Shown here: positions 33,222-43,226 of the stretch, in pieces | Position numbering within the stretch: the stretch's first letter is position 1 | How the letters are laid out: each line of letters starts with the position of its first letter | Source of the DNA: Nitrospiraceae bacterium | Lineage (GTDB): Bacteria > Nitrospirota > Thermodesulfovibrionia > UBA6902 | Direction of reading: 5' to 3' | DNA: 46,399 bases | Assembly: GCA_003599275.1 (NCBI GenBank) | Contig: QZJG01000058.1 | Location: 1 to 46,399, forward strand | The notes under the pieces: generated by a model | Told to the model about the DNA's origin: nothing | Databases searched by the model: none | What the model saw: only the letters and a program-made list of their open reading frames with translations | Translations under genes and position numbers: made by a program

Positions 33222-35985
33222 GAGGGTGATGATTTCATTTGTGCTATTTGTTGTATTGCTTGCCGGCTGCAGCGGTCAGGAGCTGAGCAAGCAGCAGTAT
33301 TATGAAAAGGGCGTAAAATTTCTTGAAAGCGGAAATGCGAACGGGGCCATAGTCGTTTTTAAAAAAGCCATCGAAAAAGACCAGAACTATTTTGAGGCAA
33401 GGTATCAACTGGGCCGGGCGTATATTTTACAGGGCAAGTTTGATTCGGCTGAGAGAGAATTGCTTAAGGCATTGAGATTAAACCCTTCTTTCAATGACGC
33501 CCATGTGGCCCTTGCAAAGGTATACACAATGACCCTGAAGACCGATGAAGCGCTGAAAGAAATAAATCTGTATTTGAACAAGACTTCCGATAATCCGGAG
33601 GCCTATGAGGTGGCCGCCTCAGTGTATGCCGTGAAAAAGGACTATGCAAAGGCTGAAGAATATTTGCTGCAGGCACTGAAGATCTCACCTCAAAGGGCTT
33701 CTTCGAAAATTTTCCTTGCCGACCTTTATTTAATGAAGGGAGATGTGCGCGAATCCGAGAGGCTCATACAGGAAACGCTTGCAGCGGACGGCAACAACAA
33801 AAGTGCCCTGTATGAGCTTGCGAAGATTAGACAAAAGCAGGGAAGGCAGGAAGAAGTATTGAATGTCTATCAAAAAATATATGATGTGGACACCAAAGAC
33901 ATTTCTGCGGCCCTTCAATTGGGAATGGCATACCTTCAAAACAAAAATCTGAAGAAGGCCAGGGCATTGGCGGAAGACGTCGGCAAGACACATAAGGACC
34001 GGCCGGAAAGTTCATATCTTATGGGCACGGTTTATTTTTATGAAGGGAAGACAGATGACGCGCTGGCGTCTTTGCAGGCAGCGGCCAAAAAGACCTCCTT
34101 CCCGGGCTTGCATTACTATATCGGATTATGCCACCTTGCCAAAGGGGACACGGAGCAGGCGATCAGTGAGTTCCGGAAGGTGCTTGATATGAAACCGGGG
34201 ATGGTCCAGCCCAGGTTGCTCATTGCTTCAATCTACCTTAAAAAAGGGAAAGCTGAAGATGCCGAAATGGAGATAAAGAAGGTCTTGGACATCGACGGGA
34301 AAAATGCCCTTGCTCACAATTTGTTGGGAAGCGTATATATTGCTCTCGGTAGAGGCGATCAGGCCATGGGAGAGTTTGACAGGGCCATTGAGCTTGCCCC
34401 CGGGCTCGTGGATTCGCACCTTAAGAAAGGCGCGGTCAGTTTACTTTCCGGGGACGCACAGAAGGCGGAAGAGGAGTTTGTAAATGCAGTTGAAATTGCG
34501 CCGGAACTGTTGAACAGCAGGATCATATTGGCCAGGTATTATTTTAAGAGCAGAAAATTCGACCAGGCGATCAGGACGTTAAAAGACGGTCTGAAACAGA
34601 GCGCTGACGACGCGGTACTGTACAACATTATCGGCGCCGCATATCTTGAAGCCGGCGATAAGGGAAATGCCGGGACAAATTTCCGGAAGGCGATATCTTC
34701 CAACCCAAAATTATTTCAGCCGTATTTCAGCCTCGCCCGTCTTTCCCTGGACAAGGGAGATAAAGAGGGTGCGGTAAAGGAATACAAAAAAATCCTCGAT
34801 GCCGATAAAGGCAATGTCGCGGCCCTGCTTATGCTGGCAAATGTTATGGAGGTGGACCACAAGGACGAAGAGGCCCTTTCCTATTATATGAAGGCGAAGG
34901 AGCAGAGGAAGCCCCAGGCCTATATTGCGCTTGCGAGTTACTACCAGAGGAAAAACAGGGGCGAACAGGCCGTTAAAGTGCTTAAAGAGGCCCTGGACCT
35001 CGATCCTAAAAATATTCAGGTCATGGAATTGATGGGACTCATACATCAGGCCGGGAAGAATTATAAAGATGCCCTCGCGGCTTTCAGGAATTTAAAGGTG
35101 CTTTCTCCCGAGGCAGGCGCAAGAAGGACCGCCGGTGTCCATGCGCTTATGGGGGATTATGACCGGGCGATAATGGAATTGAGAGAAGTGTTGGCCAGGG
35201 AGGTCAACAAGGGCGTTGTGCTTGGCGATATAGTGGCCCTCCAATTGCAGAAAAAAAGTTATGCGGAGGCTGAAAAAACAGCGAAGGAGATTGTTGCGCT
35301 GGATCCGGACAGCGATTCGGGCCATTTGGTCCTCGCCTCCGTATACTCGGAGAACCGCCGGTCCCAGGAGGCAGTTAATTCTTTAAAAAAGGCCCTGCAG
35401 TTGAACCCCAAAAGTATTGAAACCAGGGTAGCTATAGGCAGGGTGTACATGTCGGACAGGAATTTTCCGAAGGCGATGGACGTATTTAAGGAACTGGAAA
35501 AATCAAACCCACAGTATGCTCCAGCGTATTTTTTGCAGGCGAATGTCCTGGAACTGACAGGTGACAGGAAAGGCGCGGTGGAGAAATATAAAAAGGCGCT
35601 GGAGCTTTCACCCGACTATGCTCCGGCGCTGAATAATCTCGCTTATCTGTATGCGGAAGGATTGGGCCCGGCAGACAGGGCTGTTGATATGGCCAAAAAG
35701 GCAAAAGCCCTGATGCCCGGGGACGGGAACATTACCGATACGCTGGGATGGACGCTGTATAAAACGGGCAGGTATGACGAGGCCCTGAAGTCATTTGAAG
35801 AGGCTGTACAGTATCTTCCCGAGGAGCCTTCCGTTCGCTATCATTCAGGTCTGGCATATCTGAAAAAAGGCATGGCAGACAAGGCGGAGGAACAGTTGAA
35901 AGAGTCTCTTCGTCTTGGACGCAAGAAACCTTTCCCTGAATCTGAAGAAGCCGCAAAAACACTTGAAAGGGTAAGAAGGAAGTGA
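33214..35985 (+). CDS. prsT: PEP-CTERM system TPR-repeat lipoprotein PrsT
   Basis: A 923-residue lipoprotein. A type II signal peptide has lipobox LLAGC (Cys19), and more than 20 tetratricopeptide repeats fill nearly all the rest. Length and architecture match PrsT (TIGR02917 as I recall), a hallmark of XrtA loci, thought to be a scaffold for polysaccharide or protein export at the outer membrane. The TTG start follows GGAGGG and overlaps the receiver-like gene. A 4-base overlap joins it to the sugar transferase gene. Confidence 0.93.
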   Translation: MLKRVMISFVLFVVLLAGCSGQELSKQQYYEKGVKFLESGNANGAIVVFKKAIEKDQNYFEARYQLGRAYILQGKFDSAERELLKALRLNPSFNDAHVALAKVYTMTLKTDEALKEINLYLNKTSDNPEAYEVAASVYAVKKDYAKAEEYLLQALKISPQRASSKIFLADLYLMKGDVRESERLIQETLAADGNNKSALYELAKIRQKQGRQEEVLNVYQKIYDVDTKDISAALQLGMAYLQNKNLKKARALAEDVGKTHKDRPESSYLMGTVYFYEGKTDDALASLQAAAKKTSFPGLHYYIGLCHLAKGDTEQAISEFRKVLDMKPGMVQPRLLIASIYLKKGKAEDAEMEIKKVLDIDGKNALAHNLLGSVYIALGRGDQAMGEFDRAIELAPGLVDSHLKKGAVSLLSGDAQKAEEEFVNAVEIAPELLNSRIILARYYFKSRKFDQAIRTLKDGLKQSADDAVLYNIIGAAYLEAGDKGNAGTNFRKAISSNPKLFQPYFSLARLSLDKGDKEGAVKEYKKILDADKGNVAALLMLANVMEVDHKDEEALSYYMKAKEQRKPQAYIALASYYQRKNRGEQAVKVLKEALDLDPKNIQVMELMGLIHQAGKNYKDALAAFRNLKVLSPEAGARRTAGVHALMGDYDRAIMELREVLAREVNKGVVLGDIVALQLQKKSYAEAEKTAKEIVALDPDSDSGHLVLASVYSENRRSQEAVNSLKKALQLNPKSIETRVAIGRVYMSDRNFPKAMDVFKELEKSNPQYAPAYFLQANVLELTGDRKGAVEKYKKALELSPDYAPALNNLAYLYAEGLGPADRAVDMAKKAKALMPGDGNITDTLGWTLYKTGRYDEALKSFEEAVQYLPEEPSVRYHSGLAYLKKGMADKAEEQLKESLRLGRKKPFPESEEAAKTLERVRRK

Positions 35986-37370
35986 ATTTTTTAAGGAATT
36001 CTTCCGCATCAAAGGGTGTTTTTCTGATCGCGGGTGATATGGTATTGGCAGTTTCTTCGGCCTATGCCGGGACCTTCCTGAGGTTCTTCAGCTCTCAGAA
36101 TTTTCATGGGCTGAAGGAATATTCTCCCTTAATGCCGAGGGCCGTGACTTTCTCCTTCTTTGTCGTTATCATGTGTTTTTTTGTCGATCTCTACAGTATC
36201 GGGAAAAAGAATGACAGGAAGGAGATATTTCTGAAGATATTGCTTGCCGACCTTCTGGCGTTTATCGCCCTCGGCACATTTTATTATTTCGTGCCTTCCG
36301 TGCAGCTTGGAAGGGGGATATTGTTCCTGTCTTTATGCTTTTGTATACTGGGCCAGTCGTTGTGGCATATAGGTTATACCCTGTTCCTGGGACTGCCGGC
36401 AGTAGCCATGAGGATACTTATACTCGGCACCGGGCCGATAGCTCAGACTATGGGGAATCTGCTTCTGAGAAATAACAAGGGCTTTGCCCTGGCAGGCTAC
36501 ATTAATTGTATGGGTGAACAGATACAGGTCCCAAGGGAGTCCGTTCTTGGAGAAGGTGAGGGGCTGTTAGACGTTGCCGTGAAGGAAAAAGTCCAGAAGA
36601 TCGTGGTTTCCCTGAGCGAAAGGAGGGGGATTTTTCCCGTAAGAGAAGTGCTCAACTGCAAACTGCAGGGTATAGATATTGTTGACGGCCCGTCATTTTA
36701 TGAGCAGATGACCGGCAAGCTGCTTATTGAAAGCATGAATCCGAGCCACCTTATTTTTTCTGACGGCTTCAGGGTGACCGTTTTCCGGCGACACCTGAAA
36801 CGCATGGTAGACATTTTTTTGGCCACTGCCGGCATTATATTTTCAATACCTTTTTTGCTTGTTGTCCCGGCGCTGATAAAACTGGATTCGAAAGGGCCGG
36901 TATTTTTCAGACAGAAGCGTGTAGGCGAAGGTGAAAGGCATTTCACGCTCTTTAAGTTCAGGACTATGGTTGACGGGGCCGAAAAAGATACGGGTCCTGT
37001 CTGGTCCAAGAGCGGCGATTCCCGTATTACCGGGATGGGCAGGTTTTTAAGAAAGACACGTCTTGATGAAATTCCGCAATTGCTTAACGTCCTGTCGGGT
37101 GACATGAGTTTTATCGGGCCGAGACCTGAAAGGCCTTTCTTTGTGGAGTCGCTGAAAAAACAGATCCCCTATTATTCTGAGAGGCACTGTGTAAAGCCCG
37201 GGGTCACCGGATGGGCCCAGGTACGGTATGAATACGGCGACTCAATTGAAGATGCGATCGAAAAGTTGAGATACGACCTTTATTACATAAAATATCAGTC
37301 TGTTTCTCTTGACATCCTTATTGTCCTGGATACCGTCAAGGTCATTCTTTTTGGAAGAGGCGGAAGATAG
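35982..37370 (+). CDS. XrtA-type polyprenyl-phosphate sugar transferase (EpsB-like)
   Basis: A 462-residue initiating glycosyltransferase. Several membrane segments (about residues 13-140) lead to a Rossmann-like middle domain (140-260). One more membrane helix follows (about 275-298) and then the catalytic bacterial sugar transferase domain, with KRMVDIFLA, LFKFRTM, KTRLDEIPQLLNVL, MSFIGPRPERP, and KPGVTGWAQVRYEYG. It attaches the first sugar phosphate to undecaprenyl phosphate at the inner membrane. The order and the PrsT neighbour fit the TIGR03013 family. GTG start, overlapping prsT by 4 bases. Confidence 0.93.
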   Translation: MNFLRNSSASKGVFLIAGDMVLAVSSAYAGTFLRFFSSQNFHGLKEYSPLMPRAVTFSFFVVIMCFFVDLYSIGKKNDRKEIFLKILLADLLAFIALGTFYYFVPSVQLGRGILFLSLCFCILGQSLWHIGYTLFLGLPAVAMRILILGTGPIAQTMGNLLLRNNKGFALAGYINCMGEQIQVPRESVLGEGEGLLDVAVKEKVQKIVVSLSERRGIFPVREVLNCKLQGIDIVDGPSFYEQMTGKLLIESMNPSHLIFSDGFRVTVFRRHLKRMVDIFLATAGIIFSIPFLLVVPALIKLDSKGPVFFRQKRVGEGERHFTLFKFRTMVDGAEKDTGPVWSKSGDSRITGMGRFLRKTRLDEIPQLLNVLSGDMSFIGPRPERPFFVESLKKQIPYYSERHCVKPGVTGWAQVRYEYGDSIEDAIEKLRYDLYYIKYQSVSLDILIVLDTVKVILFGRGGR

Positions 37371-37462
37371 ACAAGAGTCAGGAGTTGAAATTTACAACTT
37401 TAAAGTTAATGGAGTTAAAGAAGATAAGGTTTTTAGCCGAAACTAAGTTATTTGGAGGACGT

Positions 37463-38290
37463 GTGAAAAGAAATCTGTTTTTTATGCTTGTTATTATGCT
37501 GCTTCCGCTTGGCGTTTTAGCAAAAGACTACGTAATAGGCGACGGTGACACCCTCAGCATATCAGTGTGGGGGAGCCCTGAGCTGAGCCTGTCGGTGACC
37601 GTCAGACCTGACGGCAAGATATCAGTCCCTGCGGTGGGTGAGATAAAGGCATCAGGATTGACACCGAAGGAATTGACGGCGGTCCTTGAGAAGGAAGTAT
37701 CCAGGGTCGTGAAGACACCGATTGTCACTGTAATAGTGACGGCTATGACAAATTACAGGATATTCGTGGCCGGGAAAGGTGTAGAGTCGGGAGGGGACAC
37801 GTCGGGTAACCGTTCAGGCGCCCATTTGTTAACGAGAGAAACGACTCTTCTCGAGTTTCTTTCACAATTAGGTTCTCTGCGTAATGCCGATCTGGCAAAT
37901 GCATATCTTGTGAGAGACAGGAAAAAAATAAAGACGGGTTTTTACCGGCTTTTTGAGAAGGGTGATTACAGCCAGGACATAGTCCTTGAACCCAATGACA
38001 TGCTTTTCATACCGGATAATTTCGAACACCGTATCAACGTTGTCGGTGCGGTTACCCATCCGACAACATTGAGCTACAGGGAAGGCCTCACGGTCATGGA
38101 TGTTATTTTGCTTGCAGGCGGTTTCACGGAATTTGCCAAAGAGAATGATGTCGAGGTTGTCCGCAGGAAAGAAAACGGAGAAAGTACAAAGATAACTGTT
38201 AAAGCAAAAGACCTGATGAAGGGAGATTTAAGCAAGAACGTCGCCATTATGCCCGGCGACGTCGTTGTCGTTAAGGAAAGTCTGTTCTAA
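37463..38290 (+). CDS. XrtA-associated polysaccharide export protein (Wza-like)
   Basis: A 275-residue periplasmic/outer membrane export protein. The signal peptide ends near LGVLA, with no lipobox Cys. The polysaccharide export domain (YVIGDGDTLSISVWGSPELS to about residue 110) is followed by two SLBB-type domains (about 120-265). The start is the GTG at 37463 after TTGGAGGAC; the frame extends 26 codons upstream without a ribosome site. It is expected to form the outer-membrane channel together with the chain-length protein that follows. Confidence 0.9.
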   Translation: MKRNLFFMLVIMLLPLGVLAKDYVIGDGDTLSISVWGSPELSLSVTVRPDGKISVPAVGEIKASGLTPKELTAVLEKEVSRVVKTPIVTVIVTAMTNYRIFVAGKGVESGGDTSGNRSGAHLLTRETTLLEFLSQLGSLRNADLANAYLVRDRKKIKTGFYRLFEKGDYSQDIVLEPNDMLFIPDNFEHRINVVGAVTHPTTLSYREGLTVMDVILLAGGFTEFAKENDVEVVRRKENGESTKITVKAKDLMKGDLSKNVAIMPGDVVVVKESLF

Positions 38291-38321
38291 TGACCAAATT
38301 ACTTGTCCGGAGAAATAAAAG

Positions 38322-39878
38322 ATGAACGATTCGGCACAGATGGATATTGAAAAATACTGGCGGATAGTCGCAGGACGCAAATACCTGTTTATCGCCGTCT
38401 CCCTGCTTTGTCTGTCTATTGTTGTCTGGGGGAGCTATTTTGTACCTGAGATATACGAGGCACAGTGTACGGTTTTGATCGAAAGGAATGTCATTAATGC
38501 GCTCGTCAAGGACATCACCGTTACTCCTTCCATAGAAGAGAGACTTCGGGTGCTGTCTTACACCATGACGAGCAGGACCCTCCTTCTTAAGGTAATAGCG
38601 GACCTCGATCTCGATGTCAACGGTGAAGACCAGGCAGGGATGGAAAAGCTTGTGAAGAACTTCCAGGAAAATACAGTAATCAAAATGGTCAATAAAGGCG
38701 GAAAAGAAGCGGACTGGTTTTCAGTCACTTACAGGGACAGGGACCCTAAGGTCGCGAGAGATTATATCAATACGCTGGTACGGCGGTATGTTGAGGAAAA
38801 TGTATCGGCCAAGAGAGAAGAGTCCAGCGAAGCCAACAGGTTTCTGGGGGAACAGAGAAAATTTTTCAAGGACAAACTGGATGAGCTGGAAGAGAAGATA
38901 ATGACCTTCCGGAGAAACAAGGGTATTTTTATAGCCATAGACGAAAAGACGATCGTAGGAGATATAAAGACCGCCCATGAGATTCTTGAGGCGCTCAAGA
39001 TACAGAAGATGGAATTGGAAGCCAAAAAGAAATTGACCGAGAAACAGCTTAAGGAAGAGAAGCCCTATACGGTGGCAATGCTTGGCAGGATGAAAGGCGA
39101 TTCCGTGAACGACAGGATGCTGACCCTTCAGAACAAGTTGAACGATCTGCTGGTCAAGTATACCGAAAACTACCCGGAGGTCATCAAGATCAAGGCTGAA
39201 ATTGAGACGCTGAAAATGCAGACGCAGGCCCGGCCCGCTGCTTCAGGAGAGGATGTCCAGCAGGGTGGCGAGACAGAGATGACGACCCTGAACCCGCTTC
39301 ACCAGAAACTCAAGGAGGAGCTGTCAAAATTCGACAGTGATCTTGCGGCCATTGCGGCAAAGGAAAGACATTTGAGCGGTCTGCTGGAGACAAAAAAAGA
39401 ATATCTGAGAAACATCCCGATGGAAAAGAAGGGCCTTTCGGACCTCGAGAGAGAGCGGGACAACTTAAAGAAGATCGATGATGAGCTTGTCCTGAAACTC
39501 GGCCAGAGCGAGGTCTCCAAGCAGATGGAGATACAGGACAAGGCGGAAACCTTCAGGATAATCGACCCTGCAATTCTTCCTGCAAAGCCCGTAAGCCCCA
39601 ACAGGGTGGTAATAATTCTTGCGGGTATCATCGTCGGGATAGCCTGCGGGTTTGGGGCCGTGTTATTGCTCTATAACATGGACAGCTCAGTAAAAAGCGT
39701 CGATGAACTGAAAAGCCTTTTTAAGACGCCGGTACTCGCCGTAATTCCCAGGATTGTAACTGAGGCTGAATTAATAAAGAAGAAAAAAACGGACAGAATG
39801 GTCTATGGGGCTTCCATAGCGTATCTTTTGGTCATATGCGCCCTTTTTGTAAAGGAGCTCATAGGGAGATTGTTATAA
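38322..39878 (+). CDS. XrtA-associated chain-length determinant protein (Wzz-like)
   Basis: A 518-residue inner-membrane protein. The first membrane helix is at about residues 18-37. A long periplasmic part has coiled coils (about 155-260 and 330-400). A second helix at about 428-450 is followed by a cytoplasmic linker and a last hydrophobic stretch near 490-512. It matches the Wzz-type regulators of XrtA loci (TIGR03007 as I recall). The tyrosine kinase domain is a separate downstream gene. It sets polymer length and couples synthesis to export. Confidence 0.93.
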   Translation: MNDSAQMDIEKYWRIVAGRKYLFIAVSLLCLSIVVWGSYFVPEIYEAQCTVLIERNVINALVKDITVTPSIEERLRVLSYTMTSRTLLLKVIADLDLDVNGEDQAGMEKLVKNFQENTVIKMVNKGGKEADWFSVTYRDRDPKVARDYINTLVRRYVEENVSAKREESSEANRFLGEQRKFFKDKLDELEEKIMTFRRNKGIFIAIDEKTIVGDIKTAHEILEALKIQKMELEAKKKLTEKQLKEEKPYTVAMLGRMKGDSVNDRMLTLQNKLNDLLVKYTENYPEVIKIKAEIETLKMQTQARPAASGEDVQQGGETEMTTLNPLHQKLKEELSKFDSDLAAIAAKERHLSGLLETKKEYLRNIPMEKKGLSDLERERDNLKKIDDELVLKLGQSEVSKQMEIQDKAETFRIIDPAILPAKPVSPNRVVIILAGIIVGIACGFGAVLLLYNMDSSVKSVDELKSLFKTPVLAVIPRIVTEAELIKKKKTDRMVYGASIAYLLVICALFVKELIGRLL

Positions 39879-39907
39879 ATATTTTCCGGTAAATCAGAGG
39901 TAAATGA

Positions 39908-40702
39908 ATGAGCAAGATAGAAGAGGCATTGGAGAAAGCGAATAAATTGAGAGGGCCTTCAGGCGACGTGAAAAGCAGACTGATGGATATCAGCAGGAGG
40001 CCGGAACACCAGGTTGAAAATGAGTACCTTGTCACAATTACCCGGCCCGATTCCCCTGTAGCTGAAGAATACAGAAGGCTGAAGTCGATCCTGATCAGGG
40101 AGACCAAGGCGGATTTCCTGAATACCATCATGGTCACGAGCTCGGTAGACGGGGAAGGGAAGAGCCTTACCGCTGTAAACCTTGCCATAACGCTTGCACA
40201 GGAGATCGACCATACAATACTTCTCATTGACGCGGACCTGAGGAAGCCGATGATACATGAGTATCTCGGTATAAGTCATAAATACGGACTCGCTGACTAT
40301 CTCAGCGGGGACATCGACTTTTCCGAGATCGTCGTCAAGGCCGGGATAGGTAATCTGATGTTTATTCCTGCAGGGCATGTTGCCGTCAATCCCGTGGAGC
40401 TCCTTGCTTCCGAGAAGATGAACGCCTTTATAAAAGAGATCAAACACCGGTATGTGGACAGATATGTTATAATCGACACCCCGCCTATTTTGCCCTTTGC
40501 CGACGCGATCGCCGTAGGGTCGGTCGTAGACGGGGTGGTCTTTGTGATAAAAGAGGGACGCACACAGAAAAAATCGATAGAAAATGCGATGAACCTTATG
40601 AGGAATCTCAGGGTGCTGGGCATCGTATTCAATCACGCCAGCGAGGAAAATCTCGACGGGCATTATTACAATACCTATTATTACAACAGGACAAAGAAAT
40701 GA
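39908..40702 (+). CDS. XrtA-associated tyrosine autokinase
   Basis: A 264-residue BY-kinase. Walker A is SSVDGEGKS (78-86) and Walker A' is ILLIDADLRKP (about 104-114). A Walker B-like strand (IIDTPP) is near 195. The tail ends in a Tyr cluster (Tyr253, 254, 257, 258, 259), the autophosphorylation sites that control polymerisation. It works with the separate Wzz-like protein encoded just before. A 4-base overlap couples it to the outer membrane gene. It corresponds to TIGR03018. Confidence 0.93.
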   Translation: MSKIEEALEKANKLRGPSGDVKSRLMDISRRPEHQVENEYLVTITRPDSPVAEEYRRLKSILIRETKADFLNTIMVTSSVDGEGKSLTAVNLAITLAQEIDHTILLIDADLRKPMIHEYLGISHKYGLADYLSGDIDFSEIVVKAGIGNLMFIPAGHVAVNPVELLASEKMNAFIKEIKHRYVDRYVIIDTPPILPFADAIAVGSVVDGVVFVIKEGRTQKKSIENAMNLMRNLRVLGIVFNHASEENLDGHYYNTYYYNRTKK

Positions 40703-41961
40703 AAAAAAGTATATACGTTTGCCTCATGATTTCAGGCCTGCTTCTGGCCGGAGCTTCTTCTTTATCTGCAAAACTTGCCTTTACCCCGAGACTGAATCTG
40801 AGTGAAGAATACAATGATAATTTTTTCCTTGATGAAAAAGACGAAGAAAAGATCTTTATTTCCAACTTTTCACCGGGCATTAATATCCGGTATGCCCCTA
40901 ACAGGAGGCTGGATTTTAATCTCGACTATGCCCTGGATTTCAGATTTCATGACCGTCTTAACGAATATGATCTTACGGACCCCGAGGACATACAGCTTCT
41001 TTCATTGAAAAGCCAGGTCAGGCCCGCAGAGCGTTTCTATATAGATGTTTCCGATGTCTTTGAAAAAGTCCCTATCGATGTGAGGAGGCGGACAGTAGAA
41101 GGGAACCCGCTGGTGAATAAAACCAGCAGTAATGTTTTTATAATTTCTCCCGCTCTGACAATACCTTTGACCTCTTCTATTTCAACGGCGTTGGGATACA
41201 GTTTCAACTCAACATGGTATGACGTTGAAGAGGCGCTTGATTATTACAGCCATTCTGCTTCCCTGACCCTGAGCAAAAAATTCTCGGGGAAAATTACAGG
41301 GGCGTTAAAATACAATTATTACGCATATCGTGTTGGTCTGGAGCCTGTCCAGGTCCCCGTCGGTGATTATGACAGGCACGATGCCTCGGTGCTGATTTCA
41401 TATCAGGCTTCGCCCAGACTCAGATTCAGCGGAGAGGCGGGAAGATCCAGATTTAAATTTGATGTGTCGGATGACTCTAACGCCAATTTTTATAATGTAA
41501 TGGCCGAATTGAAATCAGGCTCTACGGATGATATTGTTTCAAGGATATATTATGCGGAAACATTCCACGATGCTGCAACGACAGGTACTTACGAAAGGAA
41601 GGACGCAAGCATCCTGCTCAGGATGGACAGGCCCCTGAATTTTACAGTAAGGCCTTATTATATCGTTGATAAATACCTGAGCCAGGACAGAGAGGACAAG
41701 CTGACAGGTGTGACCGCTGATATAAAAAGGCCGCTGTCTGAAAGGACCGATATCGTCCTCGGCGGCTCATATGAGAAACAGAGGTTCATTCCCGAGGGCG
41801 AAAAAGCTGTACAATTTGACGCCAGGTGGGATTTTAATTACAGGGTCACGGAGAAAATGACAGCCGGTTTGGGATACAGATACGCCGGCAGAAATTCAAA
41901 TGTCGATACGACGGATTTCAAGAACAATATTGTCGTAATTTCAGCAAAGGTTTCCTTTTAG
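40699..41961 (+). CDS. XrtA-associated outer membrane beta-barrel protein
   Basis: A 420-residue protein with a signal peptide (1-24, ending LSA). Many alternating amphipathic strands are rich in Tyr/Phe/Arg, and the C-terminus ends in a strand with terminal Phe (VVISAKVSF), the usual signal for barrel insertion. It matches the conserved uncharacterised barrel of XrtA loci (TIGR03016). It may be the polymer exit channel or a surface anchor; the function is not established. Confidence 0.88.
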   Translation: MKKSIYVCLMISGLLLAGASSLSAKLAFTPRLNLSEEYNDNFFLDEKDEEKIFISNFSPGINIRYAPNRRLDFNLDYALDFRFHDRLNEYDLTDPEDIQLLSLKSQVRPAERFYIDVSDVFEKVPIDVRRRTVEGNPLVNKTSSNVFIISPALTIPLTSSISTALGYSFNSTWYDVEEALDYYSHSASLTLSKKFSGKITGALKYNYYAYRVGLEPVQVPVGDYDRHDASVLISYQASPRLRFSGEAGRSRFKFDVSDDSNANFYNVMAELKSGSTDDIVSRIYYAETFHDAATTGTYERKDASILLRMDRPLNFTVRPYYIVDKYLSQDREDKLTGVTADIKRPLSERTDIVLGGSYEKQRFIPEGEKAVQFDARWDFNYRVTEKMTAGLGYRYAGRNSNVDTTDFKNNIVVISAKVSF

Positions 41962-41970
41962 GTTTCTGAA

Positions 41971-43080
41971 ATGTATGAAAAGCATTTTTCATTTAAATAT
42001 AAACCGTTTGATTTAGTCCCGAATCCGGACTTTCTTTTCCTCAGCAGCACACATCAGAAGGCGATCACCTATCTCGATTACGGGATCAGGGAAAAGATCG
42101 GCTTTATTCTTCTTACAGGTGAAATCGGCTCCGGCAAGACCACGATTACCCGTAACCTGATCAAGAACCTCAACAGCTCGGTCAAGCTTTCAAGAATTAA
42201 CAATACAAAGGTAACATCGGAGCAGCTTATAGCAATGATCAATGAGGATTTCGGTCTTGATATCAAGGGAAAAAACAAGACCAGTCTGTTGGGCGAGCTG
42301 AATGAATTTCTGATAGAGCAATACTCAAGAAAGTCACAGCCGGTGTTATTGATTGATGAAGCGCAGAACCTTTCACCGGACCTGCTTGAAGAGGTAAGGC
42401 TGCTTTCCAACCTTGAGACGGACAGGGCCAAACTTCTTCAGATCATACTTGTGGGACAGCCTGAGTTGAAGAAGACCCTCATGCTTCCGGAATTGATACA
42501 GTTGCGCCAGCGCATTAACATCAGTTATCACATCGCGCCTCTAACGATTAATGAGACCGCTCAATACATTAAACATCGTCTTGCCGTGGCCGGGAATCCC
42601 GGCGCAATAAAGCTCCAGGACGACATGCTGCAGATCATTTACCAATTCAGCAAGGGCATACCAAGGCTGATCAATATAATCTGTGATTTTGCGCTGCTGA
42701 GCGCTTATACGGAAGGGAAGAAGGAAGCCACTGACGACATTGTCAGGGAGATTGCAAAAGAGCTTGAAGTAAATAATTACCTGAATGAATCTCAAGGTAT
42801 CGCCGTATCCGGTGAAGAGAGGAATGGAAGAGAAGAGCTTCTCAGGACCACCGGAGATATTGCTGTAAGGCTGATAAGGCTCGAGGGAACAGTTGAAGAT
42901 GTCCAGTCCCGGATTCAGACTTTAACGGCAAGAATTGACCGTTTGGAGGAAGAGATTCCCAGGCCTGCTGAAACAGAAAATGAGGGGCGCTCCGGAGGCG
43001 GTCTTTATAATCTGGCCAGGCAGATCGAGACACTGACGGACACGGTCAGCGGTTTAAACAGAAAAATAAAAAACCCATAA
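41971..43080 (+). CDS. XrtA-associated ATPase (GspA/ExeA-like)
   Basis: A 369-residue AAA ATPase. The N-terminal motif is FKYKPFDLVPNPDFLFLS, Walker A is GEIGSGKTT (50-58), Walker B is VLLIDEAQNL (about 125-134), and sensor-like residues lie in GQPELKK and LRQRINISYHI. A coiled-coil C-terminal region (about 285-369) follows. It corresponds to the secretion ATPase of XrtA loci (TIGR03015). The role is thought to be in envelope assembly or export. It lies 9 bases after the beta-barrel gene. Confidence 0.93.
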   Translation: MYEKHFSFKYKPFDLVPNPDFLFLSSTHQKAITYLDYGIREKIGFILLTGEIGSGKTTITRNLIKNLNSSVKLSRINNTKVTSEQLIAMINEDFGLDIKGKNKTSLLGELNEFLIEQYSRKSQPVLLIDEAQNLSPDLLEEVRLLSNLETDRAKLLQIILVGQPELKKTLMLPELIQLRQRINISYHIAPLTINETAQYIKHRLAVAGNPGAIKLQDDMLQIIYQFSKGIPRLINIICDFALLSAYTEGKKEATDDIVREIAKELEVNNYLNESQGIAVSGEERNGREELLRTTGDIAVRLIRLEGTVEDVQSRIQTLTARIDRLEEEIPRPAETENEGRSGGGLYNLARQIETLTDTVSGLNRKIKNP

Positions 43081-43226
43081 TACCGGAGTACCGGCAGCTT
43101 GCCGCAAAGTCAAAACATATGTAAACACCCGGCAAGGCGCGTCATCCTGTGACCGAGAGGGCGGAGCCGTGCCGGAGTTTGCATATTCATTCCCCCGTAG
43201 TTAATATTATTTTCTGGAAATAATTG